Part shown: positions 47,201 through 58,721 of the stretch, one piece after another
Position numbering within the stretch: position 1 is the first letter of the stretch
How the letters are laid out: each line of letters opens with the position of its first letter
Source of the DNA: Macrotrachela quadricornifera
Lineage: Eukaryota; Rotifera; Eurotatoria; Philodinida; Philodinidae
Direction: 5' to 3'
Assembly: GCA_022393335.1 (NCBI GenBank)
Contig: JAJEKB010020941.1
Coordinates: forward strand, 112,938-176,937
Length of the DNA: 64,000 nt
The notes under the pieces: generated by a model
Told to the model about the DNA's origin: nothing
Database searches by the model: none
The model's input: only the letters and a program-made list of their open reading frames with translations
Translations under genes and position numbers: made by a program

Positions 47201-48005
47201 AGTTAAGAACAATTACTTAAAAACTAGGAGCGAAAAACTTCGAATAACAGGTAAGAAGACTTTTGACTTTATTCTCTTACATTGGTTTTAATTTAGGTAC
47301 GATACAAGGTATTCGTAGTATGCATGAATTTAGGCCAACATGTCATTCAACGGTTCAATATAGTATGACGTCTCGATCAACTCAAATAAGAACTTTTACA
47401 TTCAAATAAAACTTCTTTTTTATGCTTTTCCATAGTTTAGATCTTTTTCAAAGTCATACGTGATGATGATATCCAATATTCGCAATGAATAGCTCGCTTC
47501 ATCATTACACTAGCTTTCTTTCATATAGAATTTATCACTTGGGATTAATTTCGTGACAAAATTTTATGACATCAACTTCTTTATAATTTTACGAAGAAAA
47601 TAAGACAAGATTTCTTTGAATTAAGTGAATCTAATTCACATTCACGAAATAGGACTATTATTATATACATAGAAAATGACTTACCACATATGGCTTTCAA
47701 TAAGACTAGTCTGATTACTATCAGAAAACATGTTTCTAGACTTGTTTGATATTAATGGGTACTAAAAAATTTCTAAAAAAGAGCTTTCGATGAAGTTCTA
47801 GACGTTTTTCTGTCATTTTTTCTATATATGAAAAAACGCTATAGGTGTACCTAAAAAACACTAAAAAGCTCGGGATTTTTCTCAGATAGGACCCAATTTT
47901 TTTCTCACCAAAAGTGTTTTCTAATAAAGATCGGATGTTTGAGCCGAAAAACAATCGAAAAAAAAAACCTTTCCAAAAAGTGGATGGGTCCTCATGGATT
48001 CGCCC
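44206..48005 (+). mobile_element. 3,800-bp DNA transposon with about 430-bp terminal inverted repeats
   Basis: The ends are GGGTGAATCCATGAGGAC and the complement of the right end GGGCGAATCCATGAGGAC. Homology of the two termini runs from 44206 to about 44640 and from about 47570 to 48005. ATAT flanks both ends (44202-44205, 48006-48009) as a likely 4-bp target duplication. One multi-exon gene for a probable transposase lies between the repeats. A third, older terminal copy is at 39423-39933, so the family has several members. I cannot assign it to a named superfamily with certainty. Confidence 0.85.
44921..47409 (+). pseudogene. Transposase-like gene with DGA…FKN…GHGKGVGDGIG motif, six exons, three stops
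   Basis: Exons 44921-45384, 45435-45680, 45763-46147, 46197-46834, 46892-47250 and 47297-47409; introns of 50, 82, 49, 57 and 46 bp all have GT-AG ends and restore the frame. The N-terminus has [11 protein letters not shown], a possible zinc-binding pair, then an acidic stretch rich in Asp and an YRKLNRLCDVLDG helix. The C-terminal exon pair contains SDGACAHFKNNASILNL, then SWTFTATGHGKGVGDGIG. I recall this motif pair from unclassified transposase-like proteins of cnidarians and other animals; the SDGA aspartate and later acidic residues may be catalytic. In-frame stops TGA (46046-46048), TAG (46494-46496) and TGA (47109-47111) inactivate it. The length, about 730 residues, looks complete. 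It belongs to the surrounding 3.8-kb element. Confidence 0.75.
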
Positions 48006-48009
48006 ATAT

Positions 48010-49412
48010 TTGCAATCTTCATAGTCTCATTCACGTTTCATGGACCCATCAGAAATATACAACCAATCTATCGAGAAAGTTATCGAAGCGAAACTACCTT
48101 CCGTAACATTACCACGAGATCGGATGCAAATTTACAACTCTCGTAGGCCAATGTATCATTAGCTACTGAATATGTGTCGGTTATGCAGATGATGGGAGAT
48201 AAAGCTAGTGTTATAGCTCGTTTTTCCATGGCGAGAGGCGAAGTACCTGTTATTTTGCTATCGAAAGAACATCAGATTCAGGAACTCAAACGTTGCTGTA
48301 ATAAATCATATTCACACACAAGTCCTTCAATTTTGTGTAAGCTTAGTATGATTGATTTTTATTTAATTCCATTGCCATTTTTATGTAGGCATCGATAGAA
48401 CGTATAATCTTGGGAACATTTTTGTCACATCCACAACATTTCGTAACACAGCGCTTCAAGACAGACGGACAAGGAAAACACTAATATTTTTCGGGCCAGT
48501 CATGATCCATTATCGTTGTAATAGTGACTCATATCGAGAACTGCTTGAATTCCTAAGACGAGAAGCAGGTGAATCTGTGCAAGTAACTATTGGTAGTGAT
48601 GGGGAGAAAAGTATCCAAAGTACTGTAAGGAATGTTTTTCGAAATTCAATTCACCTCCATTGCACCCGGCATGTCAAAAAGAATATGGAACGTCATTTGT
48701 TGAAAACTCAATTGGCACTTGGAGATAGACACAAACTTTTGGATGTTCTATTCGATGCACCTGACTCATTGATCCAGTCAGAGACAGAAGATCAATACAA
48801 TGATCGCTTGAACTACCTACATGATACATATAATCAAATTACGGCGTCATCTTCCAATCAAGGTGAATTGGGCACAACAAATTACTACATGTAATTTGTA
48901 AGAAACCAAAATGATGTTTTCCGAAATCACTTGATCGCAGAAGTACGCATTCGAGCATCATATTTTGATCATTGTGGGTCAGCTTAACTCTGTTATAACT
49001 GATGTCAAAGGTATTAACCATCTGATAAAGAGTGCAACAAAGTGAAATCTTCTACCACTATCGGACATAACTGATATTTTGCACAAACAGATCCTTCCTC
49101 AGAGAAGCGAAGCGATTTATGGGTTGTACGACTCGGATGATTTCGAACTTGTTCATTCTCACAATCGGTACGACATTTTCTTGCTAAAACATAGAGCATT
49201 GCTATTTCTGTAGATTTCAACATAATCCTCAAACTTGGAATAGAATGCCATTTCGGGAGCGAGAAGATGTGATTTCGAATTATTATTGTTTTCAGTCTCA
49301 ACAGTCTGTCAAAGATATAAGCAATACATTTTATGTCAGTCGATCAGCTGGTCGCAAACCAGGTGAAAAAAGCGTACGAGGTACAACAGTGACTCTACGA
49401 AAACAAAAATAA
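48010..49412 (+). pseudogene. MULE-like transposase relic
   Basis: Beginning just right of the 3.8-kb element: MDPSEIYNQSIEKVIEAKLP and IYNSRRPMYH, then after a frame change QIQELKRCCNKSYSHTSPSIL. A 52-bp intron (48337-48388) follows, then IDRTYNLGNIFVTSTTFRN, then GPVMIHYRCNSDSYRELLEF, then GSDGEKSIQSTVRNVF and HLHCTRHVKKNMERHL. The D in IDRTYNLG and the D in GSDGEK followed by CTRH are the pattern of MULE-type DDE domains. After 48896 the frame breaks repeatedly, although family-like words (NDVFRNHLIAEVRIRA; DSDDFELVHSHNRYDIF) continue to about 49310. Upstream exons are missing at the insertion boundary. Non-functional. Confidence 0.68.
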
Positions 49413-50222
49413 ATTATGTTCTCCTGCTTATTAAACAATAGCAATGCCATATTCATGTGCTACAGAAAACAAATGTTTTATTCATGTACTAATAAGACTC
49501 TCCCTGTGCAAGACAACATATAGCAAAAAAAAGGGGAAAAGAAAAGAATAATAAAAGAAACATGACTCATTGTGTAGTACACGCATGCCTCTATCACTGG
49601 TAAAAAAACCAGCTCCTTTGCTCGAGCCGTAATAGAGATATTCTATTTTTAATGGTTCAGTTGCGTTACTTATGGGCCACCCTGTATATGTGAAGAGATA
49701 GTTCTGAGAAAAGAGAATGATGGGATGCGTCGAAGAACATCGAATGACAAAATGCTAAATTGAATATATTCAAATATATCGAAGAATGAATTCGATAAGT
49801 CTTTTTGTTGTCGAAAACAATCTTTTTATTGAGATCTACGTGAGAATTAGTCAGAGTGGGTGGGTGTGGACTGCTCGAAGTAATATTTGATTTTTTTATC
49901 AAAGATCCTTTAAAGAAAATGACTTGATGTGGGGTCTCTTGAGTTGAGTCTTCGTGGGTTCATCGATCTATAATGTCTTCGAGCTAAATGACGGCGGAAG
50001 TGCCTGGGAGCGTATTTTACTAGGACCCGTTTGTATTTCAACATTTTGCACATTCGATGTTTTGCTTTCGGTGTTTTGCCATTTTACGCATTTCTTAATC
50101 AACGTTTTTTTCAACTCTTGACCTTCTACCTGATACAAACTGATTTTATTTCATACAACCTTGCTTCAATTGAGGGAACAATAAATGTAAAACGGAGCAA
50201 AAATAAAGTATTATTTTTAATT
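49413..50222. other. Noncoding interval
   Basis: No gene was recognised. The last 60 bp are the 3' flank of the lipase-like gene (minus strand). Confidence 0.5.
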
Positions 50223-51227
50223 CTATTCAATTTTGAAACGCTTTTTGATCCATTCCAGTGCATGATTGAAAACATCTTCTTTGCCAATATCATTATGTAT
50301 TTCATGATAGTGTCCCGGCCAGATTTTGAATGTTACATCATCGCCTTTAACTCGCTCTTGTGCCCATTTTTGAATCATTTCTACAGGTGTAATATTGTCA
50401 TTAGCACCGTGTTGAATCATCACCGGTATTGTAAACTGAACCATAGTTGTTTCTAATAACTTACCCAATTTGAGTAATAAGCAAGTAGTTTGTGCAAGCC
50501 AAATATCATGAACAAGTGGATCGTTTCTATATGTTTCAACTATTTCTTTATCATTGGTATACTCATTTGAGTAGTTTCCTTTGATGGGGAGACGAAGCTT
50601 AGGAATTATACTCGAAACAACTCGCGAGGCTAAAAACGCGAACTTTGTGGGACGTTCTTTAAGACAAATTGAAGGTGTACTTAATATCATAGCTTGACAG
50701 TCAAGTCGAGACTTCGGTCGTCGAAGCACATGAGCAAGACAATTGTCACATCCAGTGCCATGTGCATAAATCACTAATGGCATCGTTAAACCAAGATTCT
50801 TACGAATATAAGTTATGACACATTCAAGATCATCTATCCAAGCATCCATACAAGGTATATAGCCTCGTTCACCGCCTGATGATCCATGACCACGTAAATC
50901 GTAACCGACACATGGAATTTGATGTTTATTGAAAAAATAAGCAACATGTCTGTATCGTTTACAGTGTTCACCTGAGCCATGCACAAATAAAACAACAGCA
51001 TACGGTTTATTCACTTCAAAAACAGGCCAATATCGTCCAACTAAATCAAGTTTGTCATATGATGATTTAAGTGCGAATCTTTTTTCCGAGTAATCATCTG
51101 CTTCATTGAGATTATTGTCGTTAATTCCTGCTGTACTTTTCTAAGAGAGAAGAAACATGAAACATACTAAAAATACTTAAACAGTTCTTAAAATATTTCG
51201 AAGAATCCTCACACTTTTAAACCCCAT
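50223..51227 (-). CDS. Monoacylglycerol-lipase-like alpha/beta hydrolase with the nucleophile Ser replaced by Gly
   Basis: The main exon 51140-50223 encodes 305 residues. There is no in-frame ATG near its start, but an AG acceptor precedes it (TTTCTTCTCTCTTAG) and a short first exon at 51227-51213 (MGFKS) before a GTGAGG donor joins in phase 0, giving 310 residues, the normal length of monoacylglycerol lipase. The oxyanion motif VHGSGEHCKRY and YDLRGHGSSGG are typical of the family. The nucleophile elbow, normally GHSMGG, reads YAHGTGCDN: Ser is Gly (codon GGC, one change from AGC). The acid (Asp in QHGANDNITP) and the histidine (GHYHEIH) are retained. So it is probably either catalytically dead with a retained fold (binding or regulatory role) or a non-canonical paralogue. 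The first exon is less certain than the rest. Confidence 0.8.
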
Positions 51228-52050
51228 TTAAGTGCATATAGTTGTACGAACTCAATATTTGAACTAGTTAACTGATCTTTTATATAGTTAATATGGTATG
51301 ATTAATCGCTATTGCTGATTTAGACATTACATAGGTCTTATACGTAAGTATCATATTATTCAGTTTCAGGCTAGTAAGGCAGCGTGAAACGAAAGGATAA
51401 AACTGTTCAATAACTATTCTTCCGACACGGATTGTTGCATATCTTTTGATAGTGGAATAAAATCAACTGCAACGGACGATATCGTTTGAATGGGAGTGCT
51501 GTATTTATTTCATATATGATTGTTTGTTCACACGATTATCAATGTATATTATGCTTTGATTTTGTTGCACATTGTATGATCATTTTTCATTCTGGAATAA
51601 GTGTATCAAAAATCAGTATATCGACCTTGTGAATGTTTACACTATCGCAATTTGCTCGAAAATATTCGCTATGATCCTTGTAATGAGATACTCTTTTTTT
51701 TGTATTCAGTACTAAATCATGCAGATTTAAAATTGATAGCAGAACTCATTTTTGTGTTCGGGACTATCCCATAGATTAGGAATACTGTCAAATATGAATA
51801 CGAATGCTCAAATACCTCTGAAGATACATGAATAAGTATGGAAGTATTAGAAAATTCACTCGTATTCAAAAGTGAGTGTAGAGGTGTCGGCTTTGCTTTG
51901 ATGTTAGAAAAATGCTCATACGTTAATATGAGCAGTGAAAAACTAATTGAATGCTTTTTTTTTGTGTTATAAGAATTGAACCAAAGGATGATTCAAAAGT
52001 TTTGACCTTTCTATATAAATTGACGTTATCTAAATGAAGTACTGTAGTAG
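51228..52050. other. Noncoding interval
   Basis: Upstream region of the lipase-like gene and beyond. No gene and no strong repeat recognised. Confidence 0.5.
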
Positions 52051-52626
52051 TTATAAAAAGTTATGACCATTTTATTCACGATAGCTAAGCATTTAATACG
52101 TTACATTTTTTGAGAAAAACAAAATATGCTTGTAACGTCTTAAGCAAAATGTCTTTTATTAAGCATTTTTAGATGGTTTGATAGAGTTTGACGAGCTCTA
52201 CAAAAATATGAATGTCAAAAGATTCTGATGGACTGTTCCGTCTGTTCATGAAGCTTGAAAAGGTTATTTTCCTCTTCAGCATGTAGCATTGCGTCTTATA
52301 ATATAAGTTAACAGTCGAGTCGATCAGCTAGAGTTATTGACAATGAAGCATACTCTCTGATGCAAGATAGGTGAAATTTTTATTAGTCTTTCTGGTTTTC
52401 TTTAAGTATTATACTGGAAAGAAGGTCAGAGTTTTTTTTTTGATATTCATGTACTTTTATACCTTGTTGAACTCTATCGAATCATATAAAAATATGTATA
52501 TAGCAATGTTTCACTCGGCTTAGACAGCTCAAACATTAAAGAATTTTTTTATTTTTGCAAAAAAAGTGTAACGTATTTAATGCTTACCCATCGTGAATAA
52601 AATGGTCATGATTTGTCATAACTATT
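52051..52626. mobile_element. MITE-like inverted-repeat element
   Basis: GTTATGACCATTTTATTCAC at about 52060-52079 and its complement at about 52594-52608 continue for about 55 bp (ATTTAATACGTTACA on both sides). The interior is AT-rich noncoding. The ends near TTATAAAAAG / GTCATAACTAT are approximate and no target duplication was fixed. Confidence 0.65.
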
Positions 52627-54499
52627 GCACAATTTCGACCGTTTTTTCAGACAATATCTCTTCTCGTTCTCTACAAAACTGTGTAAGTCAATATACCATC
52701 TGTATATGTATTCATATAAATAACGTCAGTTTACAGAAAGCGATTAAAACATTTGAATCATTCTTCATTATACAATTGTAGCCTGAACAACGGCTACTAG
52801 AGTAATTATAAATTACTATATACGTCAATAGATTTTCATTTAAACGGATGCTAATATAAGTGGTGAGTGTCAGCGATTATCCTAGCCATTTAGTATCTGG
52901 TGAAGATAGATCTCTTTTAAACTTATCACTCACTAAAAATACCTCGAATCTGGTATCAAAACGATCGGGAGTTCATGATCTTTCATGTTACATATAATAC
53001 CATTAGATTTGGGCTAAAAAATCCAACGGAGCCAAAATAGGTTCTTATGCGACACCGTCCTTCGAGTTTGTCAAAATTAAACTTACTTTAAATTTGGTTT
53101 TGGAAAAAGTTTGTTATTTTGCATTTTTGTAAATTTTAATAAACTTAAATTAAATTATTGTTTTTCATTCTGAAAAGTACCTATCTTGTTTTTAAAAGAC
53201 TACTTACCTGTAAATCTAGTCTTACAGAAGGTTTTCATTTCGCCAGCACGTCCTCATACAATGAAAGAATATATCTCAGGATGGCTCGTATAAATTTTAG
53301 TGACTATTTGGAGATAGTCTCTACAAGTTTGTGAATCTGACTGAACGTGATCTCTATAAAATCTGTAATGCCTATCACGGTTGGGTCTACAAAGCTTTTT
53401 GGCTCCTATCTGAGATTCAATCATATAACACTACCTGGCTGTGGTTGTACAAGGTTATAGAAAGCACCAAGAAATATGTCACCAAAATTTATAGAAATGC
53501 GCTCGAGATAATCTCTGAAATTTGTGTGAAACATTCACAGATTCGATGGTTTAGTAGATTAGGAGCTGTTAGCTCAATGAAACATTGTATAAGAAATGAC
53601 TTATAGATAAATTGTGGATTAAAAATTAAATAATTACGTTTTGTAAAGGAATACAATAAAGTATTTTAACTTAAATTTTATGAATTTTAAATAGCAAAAG
53701 TTGTAAGCGCAATTCCTATTGGATTAAAATGTGAAATATGATCTATCTCTAGATACTAATCTTCTCAAGCATAGCCTATATATATATATTGGATTGTACT
53801 TTTGTATTGTTCCTTAGTTTAGAGCATTGAAGTTCATCAGAGAGATACTTCTTAAATATTTCAATAAAACTTGAATTATACATGACTTCTAATAGTAGGT
53901 TAAAACCTGATACGATATATGCCGATGTGAAATTGTCGACTACGATCAGAAATACTACCCTAGCGTATTGGTCACTGTCTGTGATGCTATCTTCCCTTGT
54001 CAGTCATGTTCTGTGAGGGGAAGGGGAGGGATGTTGGGTGCAAAGTTCTACTCCTATACTTCAACACTTCTTTCAGATCTTGTTTCACAAAAAGGATAAA
54101 CTGAAGATAAATTTAACTTTTACTAATTTAAATTGATTCAAACTTTTGTAGGAAAAGTTAAAATTAACTTCCGCAAAAATTTGAGTTTATTTAAATCTAA
54201 TAGAAAAGTGACACACCAACGCCCTCGTCGGGTGGATACTAAGTGGCTCGAGGAAAGATCTTCGGATAGGTTCTAAAATGCTCTAAGTATTATCAGTAGG
54301 TTTGTCACAAAAAGCTATAGATACCATCAGATAAGACCTAAAAAGCTATACATACTACACTCACATGGGACTTAGAAACTTATACGATCGCCTGTAGGCA
54401 ACTTTCAAAAACTTCACTTTTCCTTTAAATAGAAAAATTTTCGGTAATCGTTACTGTATAGCATTGCCATTACCGATTGCTTGGTACCTAATAGTAATT
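52627..54499. other. Noncoding interval
   Basis: The reading frame 53331-53606 has no family resemblance and no neighbouring exons with consensus splice sites. From about 54240 the degenerate repeat described next begins (AAAAAGCTATAGATACCATC-like words). Confidence 0.5.
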
Positions 54500-55270
54500 T
54501 CACTCACTTAGTATTCATCCTACTGAGTCTTAATTAGTTGAATACTCAGCCGAATTAGTCTTAATTATTTTAGCAGGCTTCTGTGTTAGCCTTAATTAGT
54601 TGGGAACTCATCTTAGTTATTCGTAAGTACTTGAGTACTAATCAACTGAATAGTTCAGTATTAAGTTACTTTTCCAGTTAAAGGCTGGAATTGGGTGGAG
54701 TATTTGCTTTTTAATATGGCCTATAAGACATTGACTACAAGTAGCTGACAAAATAAGGATAAGAGAAAAGTGAACTCCAAATTTCGAGTTTATATACTTT
54801 CAAACTCACTTCTTTTGTTTCTAAATATCATTCAGGGATAAGCTCAAAAAAGTTTCAAATATTATCAATAAGTTTGTCCCAAAACTTCTGAACATCATTC
54901 TTAGGTAAACCTTAGACAGTTCTAGATACTAACCCTAGGAGGTTCTCACAAAGTTCTAAATACGACCTTAAGTAGGCTCCAAAAGTTCCAAACACCATCC
55001 TTAACTGGATCCCAAAAGTTCTCAATATCACTCCTAAGTGAGCTTCAAAAATTTCAAAATATCGTCTTTAGGTATGCCCTATTATTCCCAGATAGATATC
55101 ATAAAGGTTCAAATATAACACCTAGGAGAGCCTCGAAAAGTATCATCAGGTAGAACAAAATCTTCCGCGAACTACTACAACTAGTGCTAATCAGTTGAGC
55201 ACTAACATCACTAAGTGTTTATTATTTAAGTACTACCTTAGATGAGAACTAATTAATTAAGTATTTTAGT
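54500..55270. repeat. Inverted-repeat element enclosing a degenerate 48-50-bp tandem repeat
   Basis: Left arm words (CTTAATTAGTTGGGAACTCA, then AGTACTTGAGTACTAATCAACTG, 54585-54650) recur inverted at 55175-55265 (AATCAGTTGAGCACTAAC, GATGAGAACTAATTAATTAAG). Between them, about 54840-55160, units of the form AAAAGTTCTAAATACCATCC + TTAGGTAGGCTCC repeat six or seven times with many changes and a period near 48-50 bp. Confidence 0.6.
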
Positions 55271-56480
55271 GTTGCATAACGCTTCCAACGAAAACATCTC
55301 AATCAGTTGGTAGACCTTTTATTTCGGTAAAAATAGCATATCACCGCAGCTTCTCTGACATCAAAAATGTGGAAATCACGTATGCTCATATAGACGCACT
55401 CAATAGCTTTTAACTCATCCACTCCCTTGCTGCTGAAGAAAACTTACATATTGACTTTGATCACCTCATATCTTTTTTCTAGCAGAAATATGTACTGATC
55501 TCAACTTTTCCTATCATCTTTTCTACCGTTAAGGAAAACATATGGATCTTTACTCTTTCCACCACTCAATTGCTATAGGACGATTCGTACACAATGATAT
55601 TTGACTCTTGATTCTTGATTGCCAAGATCTGTATTAAGGAGGAGATCCACAAAACATACGCTTAAAACTTATACTCGCGGTTTTCTTCGAAAATTTACGA
55701 AGGTTCTACAAAAAGTAAACTCCAAACGTAAACTGTAACTTTCGAGCTCACTACTTCTGACTTTCATCATGCCACAATACGGTCATTTCAAGAATCAGTG
55801 GCATAGATCGTTTGGTCATCATCTACGAATAGACCTCAGGACTCAAAAAGTGTTAAATTCTGTCCACTCACCGTCTGATCATTTTTGTTCCATGTAGTAT
55901 TGGGATCAATGTTCGTCGAACAAGCATGATCTGGTACTGAAATAAAGTGGAAAAATGAATACTATGATCATTGGGCTGAATCTCTAACTTTGTAGGAGTG
56001 ATTAGAAAAAAAAACTTTTCCTACTTCTTTTCATAGGTGTGATTGAAAAGTGTCAATGAAAGTGTATTTTTAAAGAAGTTGCTTTAGATCAAAAGATTTC
56101 AATCAGTTTTTATGGATATACGTTATGCTGTCAGCGACAAAAGAAGGATTATTTCTCATCCAAAGAACAGTCACATCACCGGTTTAACATATTTTCACTT
56201 CAAATTTCGATGAGCAATAGTATTTCGATGACTAAAAACTATGAAATCTTGAGTTTAATCAAATTATGATGACTTTCTCATATCCATCAAACAGATAGAA
56301 AATGATGCTGAACGTTCATATCATTCATCATTCACTCATAGGTGATTAGGAAAAAGACAATGGAACTTCCACAGGATATGGTTTACATGGCATTGCACAA
56401 AGAACATTCTCTAAATTCCAATGATGAAGAGAAACTCATTCTTAATTGTCTGCTTTCCGGTAGACATGGATAAATTAACA
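55271..56480. other. Noncoding interval
   Basis: No gene was recognised on either strand. Confidence 0.5.
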
Positions 56481-58016
56481 GGTATCTGTAATTTAAGCAA
56501 TCATCACAACCATCGAACTTTTTCAGATATTATATAAGTGATCTCTACAAGGACCCACAATAACCCACTTTGAAAGAGTCCTAGAAAAAAGTCGTCCGTC
56601 AAAAAAGACCAAAAACTGACCCTCTTTAACATAACCACTCACAAAACTCCATAAGCTACATTTTGGTACGAATATGCACTATTTGCACATGACTTTTAAC
56701 CAGAATAATAACTCTTCGAACACGTAAGTTCGAGCCAAATATGTCAATATATAGCCACAAATACTCGAAAGATCCATGATAACTGATCGATGGCATCCAC
56801 ATTTTCTTTACAACCACACACTGAACTATGTAATCAACCGATTAGTATATGTTTGAACTAGTTTCACAAGGACATTTACCTTTAAAACATCTCATCACAT
56901 GATTGAAAAGCATATTAAAGGAGGAGTGTCAATCTCATTGAAACCTCTATTTTATCACTCTTTCAAAAATGTTTTACCCTTTAAACAACATTTTTCACAT
57001 TTAGGATTAGCCTTGCATTATTCAAACAACCTTTTGATGAGATTCATATATTTGAATAACCCTAAGGCAGACTAGGAGTAAAAAGAGTGACCGAAAAAAG
57101 TCCTAGAAGCAATTTGAAATATACATAGATGGACTCGGTTTTGTGTGTTGTATCCCAATAATAATATTTGTTTGAAGTCAAGCGAGAATTATTCTTTCCA
57201 AAAACAATCGAGCACTGATCAAAAATGATTCAAATAGGGATCCAAGCGCAGTTTTTAGAGTAAAATTGCTTTGTCAAACATTGAATTTCAATTTAAAAAT
57301 AGTCTCATCACAAAGAGCATATGAAATAACATATTCAGGGAAAAAAATTCTGCTGGTGCATCCGTATAAGGTATAACTTCATAAAACTGAATTAGTTATT
57401 ATCTATCATCATGATGATCCAATTGGCGCGGTATGCAACATATATCGATAGAAAAGATTTGAATATCTGAAAGGTTGCTATAGATTTTGACAGAGAAAAG
57501 ATTCTGTGTCGAATGTACCTATTTTCGACAAAGTGACATTCGATATTCGTTGACCTTTAGCTCAAAAACTGGTTTTTAGAGTTTTCATAAAGTATTTCAA
57601 ATTTTTGTTATTGTCCGATTAATATTTATAATTGACACGCTGAACTCTATCAAACTGAAAAAGTATTAAATAAAAATTCGACAAAAACATTTTTTGATGC
57701 CTGAAGAAGGAGCACAGGGGTGAACAATTGAGTCGTGGCAAAACATAAAATAAACTTGTGAACAATAATCAGGGATGGGTGATGATTATTAGGATAATAA
57801 AATTGGGCTAAGATATTTTTGGGACGTTAAGATAGTAAATTGACACTCCTACTTTATGTAGCTTATGGAGTTTTGTGGATGGTTGTGTAAAAAGGGGGTC
57901 AGGTTTTGGTCTTTATTGACAGTCTATTTTTCCTAGAATTCTTTCAAAGTGGGTTATTGTGAACATAACTCACGAAATTGTGGGTGATTGTAGTGATTGC
58001 ATAAATTACAGACACC
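56481..58016. mobile_element. Inverted-repeat element, about 1.5 kb, arms about 180 bp
   Basis: The left arm starts GGTATCTGTAATTTAAGCAA (56481) and the complement of the right arm starts GGGTGTCTGTAATTTATGCA. Both continue through ACAATAACCCACTTTGAAAG, AAAGACCAAAAMCTGACCC and CAYAAAACTCCATAAGCTAC over about 180 bp at roughly 85 percent similarity by eye. The interior holds no gene. No target duplication was fixed. Confidence 0.75.
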
Positions 58017-58064
58017 CATTGTGGTTCTAATTCTATTTTGGACGAGCGTCCAGATGATGTGATA

Positions 58065-58245
58065 TGGCTAGTCTTTTTCTCAAAAAAAAAGACTAGACAT
58101 AATTAAAAGAAAGGTGCCAGTCAATTACATAGTCAAGATGGGGTCTAAAGACTTTTATAGTTTTCTGACTAGTCATGTAATAGGTCTTTTAGAGAAAAAG
58201 ACTAGACATGACATGTGATCATGACTAGAAAAACGGCTAGTCTTC
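58065..58245. repeat. Cluster of CTAGTC/GACTAG words in both orientations
   Basis: GGCTAGTCTTTTTCTC followed by its complement (AAAAAGACTAGAC), then TGACTAGTCATG, GAGAAAAAGACTAGACATGA, CATGACTAGAAAAACGGCTAG within 180 bp. The pieces can pair as several alternative hairpins. This looks like a tiny foldback element or its remains. Confidence 0.6.
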
Positions 58246-58721
58246 TTATTCGTTCTTTGCTCGCCTGGGTATTGGATGAAAATCATTATCAAAAGTAGCG
58301 TCAGCAAAAGTAAATAATCCTCTAACCGATATTTATAGTTAAAATTATCCTTTTTAATGATATCCAAACGATTACTTTTCATCTAGTGGTTTCTATACTG
58401 GATAAAATTCTATCTATATCAGTGATAAATGTTCCGATTTTAAAATAAAAAAGTTATCGAATGAAAATGTATTGTCATGATACAATTCGATCAGTTTGTT
58501 ACGGGTTTTTTGAGCAACACGTAAAATAATGTCATTATTTACTTCAAAGTAAGACGAATAGAGTTAAACTTCACCAAGCGTACTTATCATAAATTAGATT
58601 CTCAGATTCTTATTTGTTGATGTAGGGAACTTTTGGATCATCTTACGTACTTCAACAGATTAAACTTCATATGAAGGATACTTTCTTAATGTTTGTCTTT
58701 TAGCCAGCTAAAATTAAAAGT

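Noticed and set aside
53331..53606. 91-codon plus-strand frame
   Set aside because: No domain, signal or splice context; surroundings are repeats.
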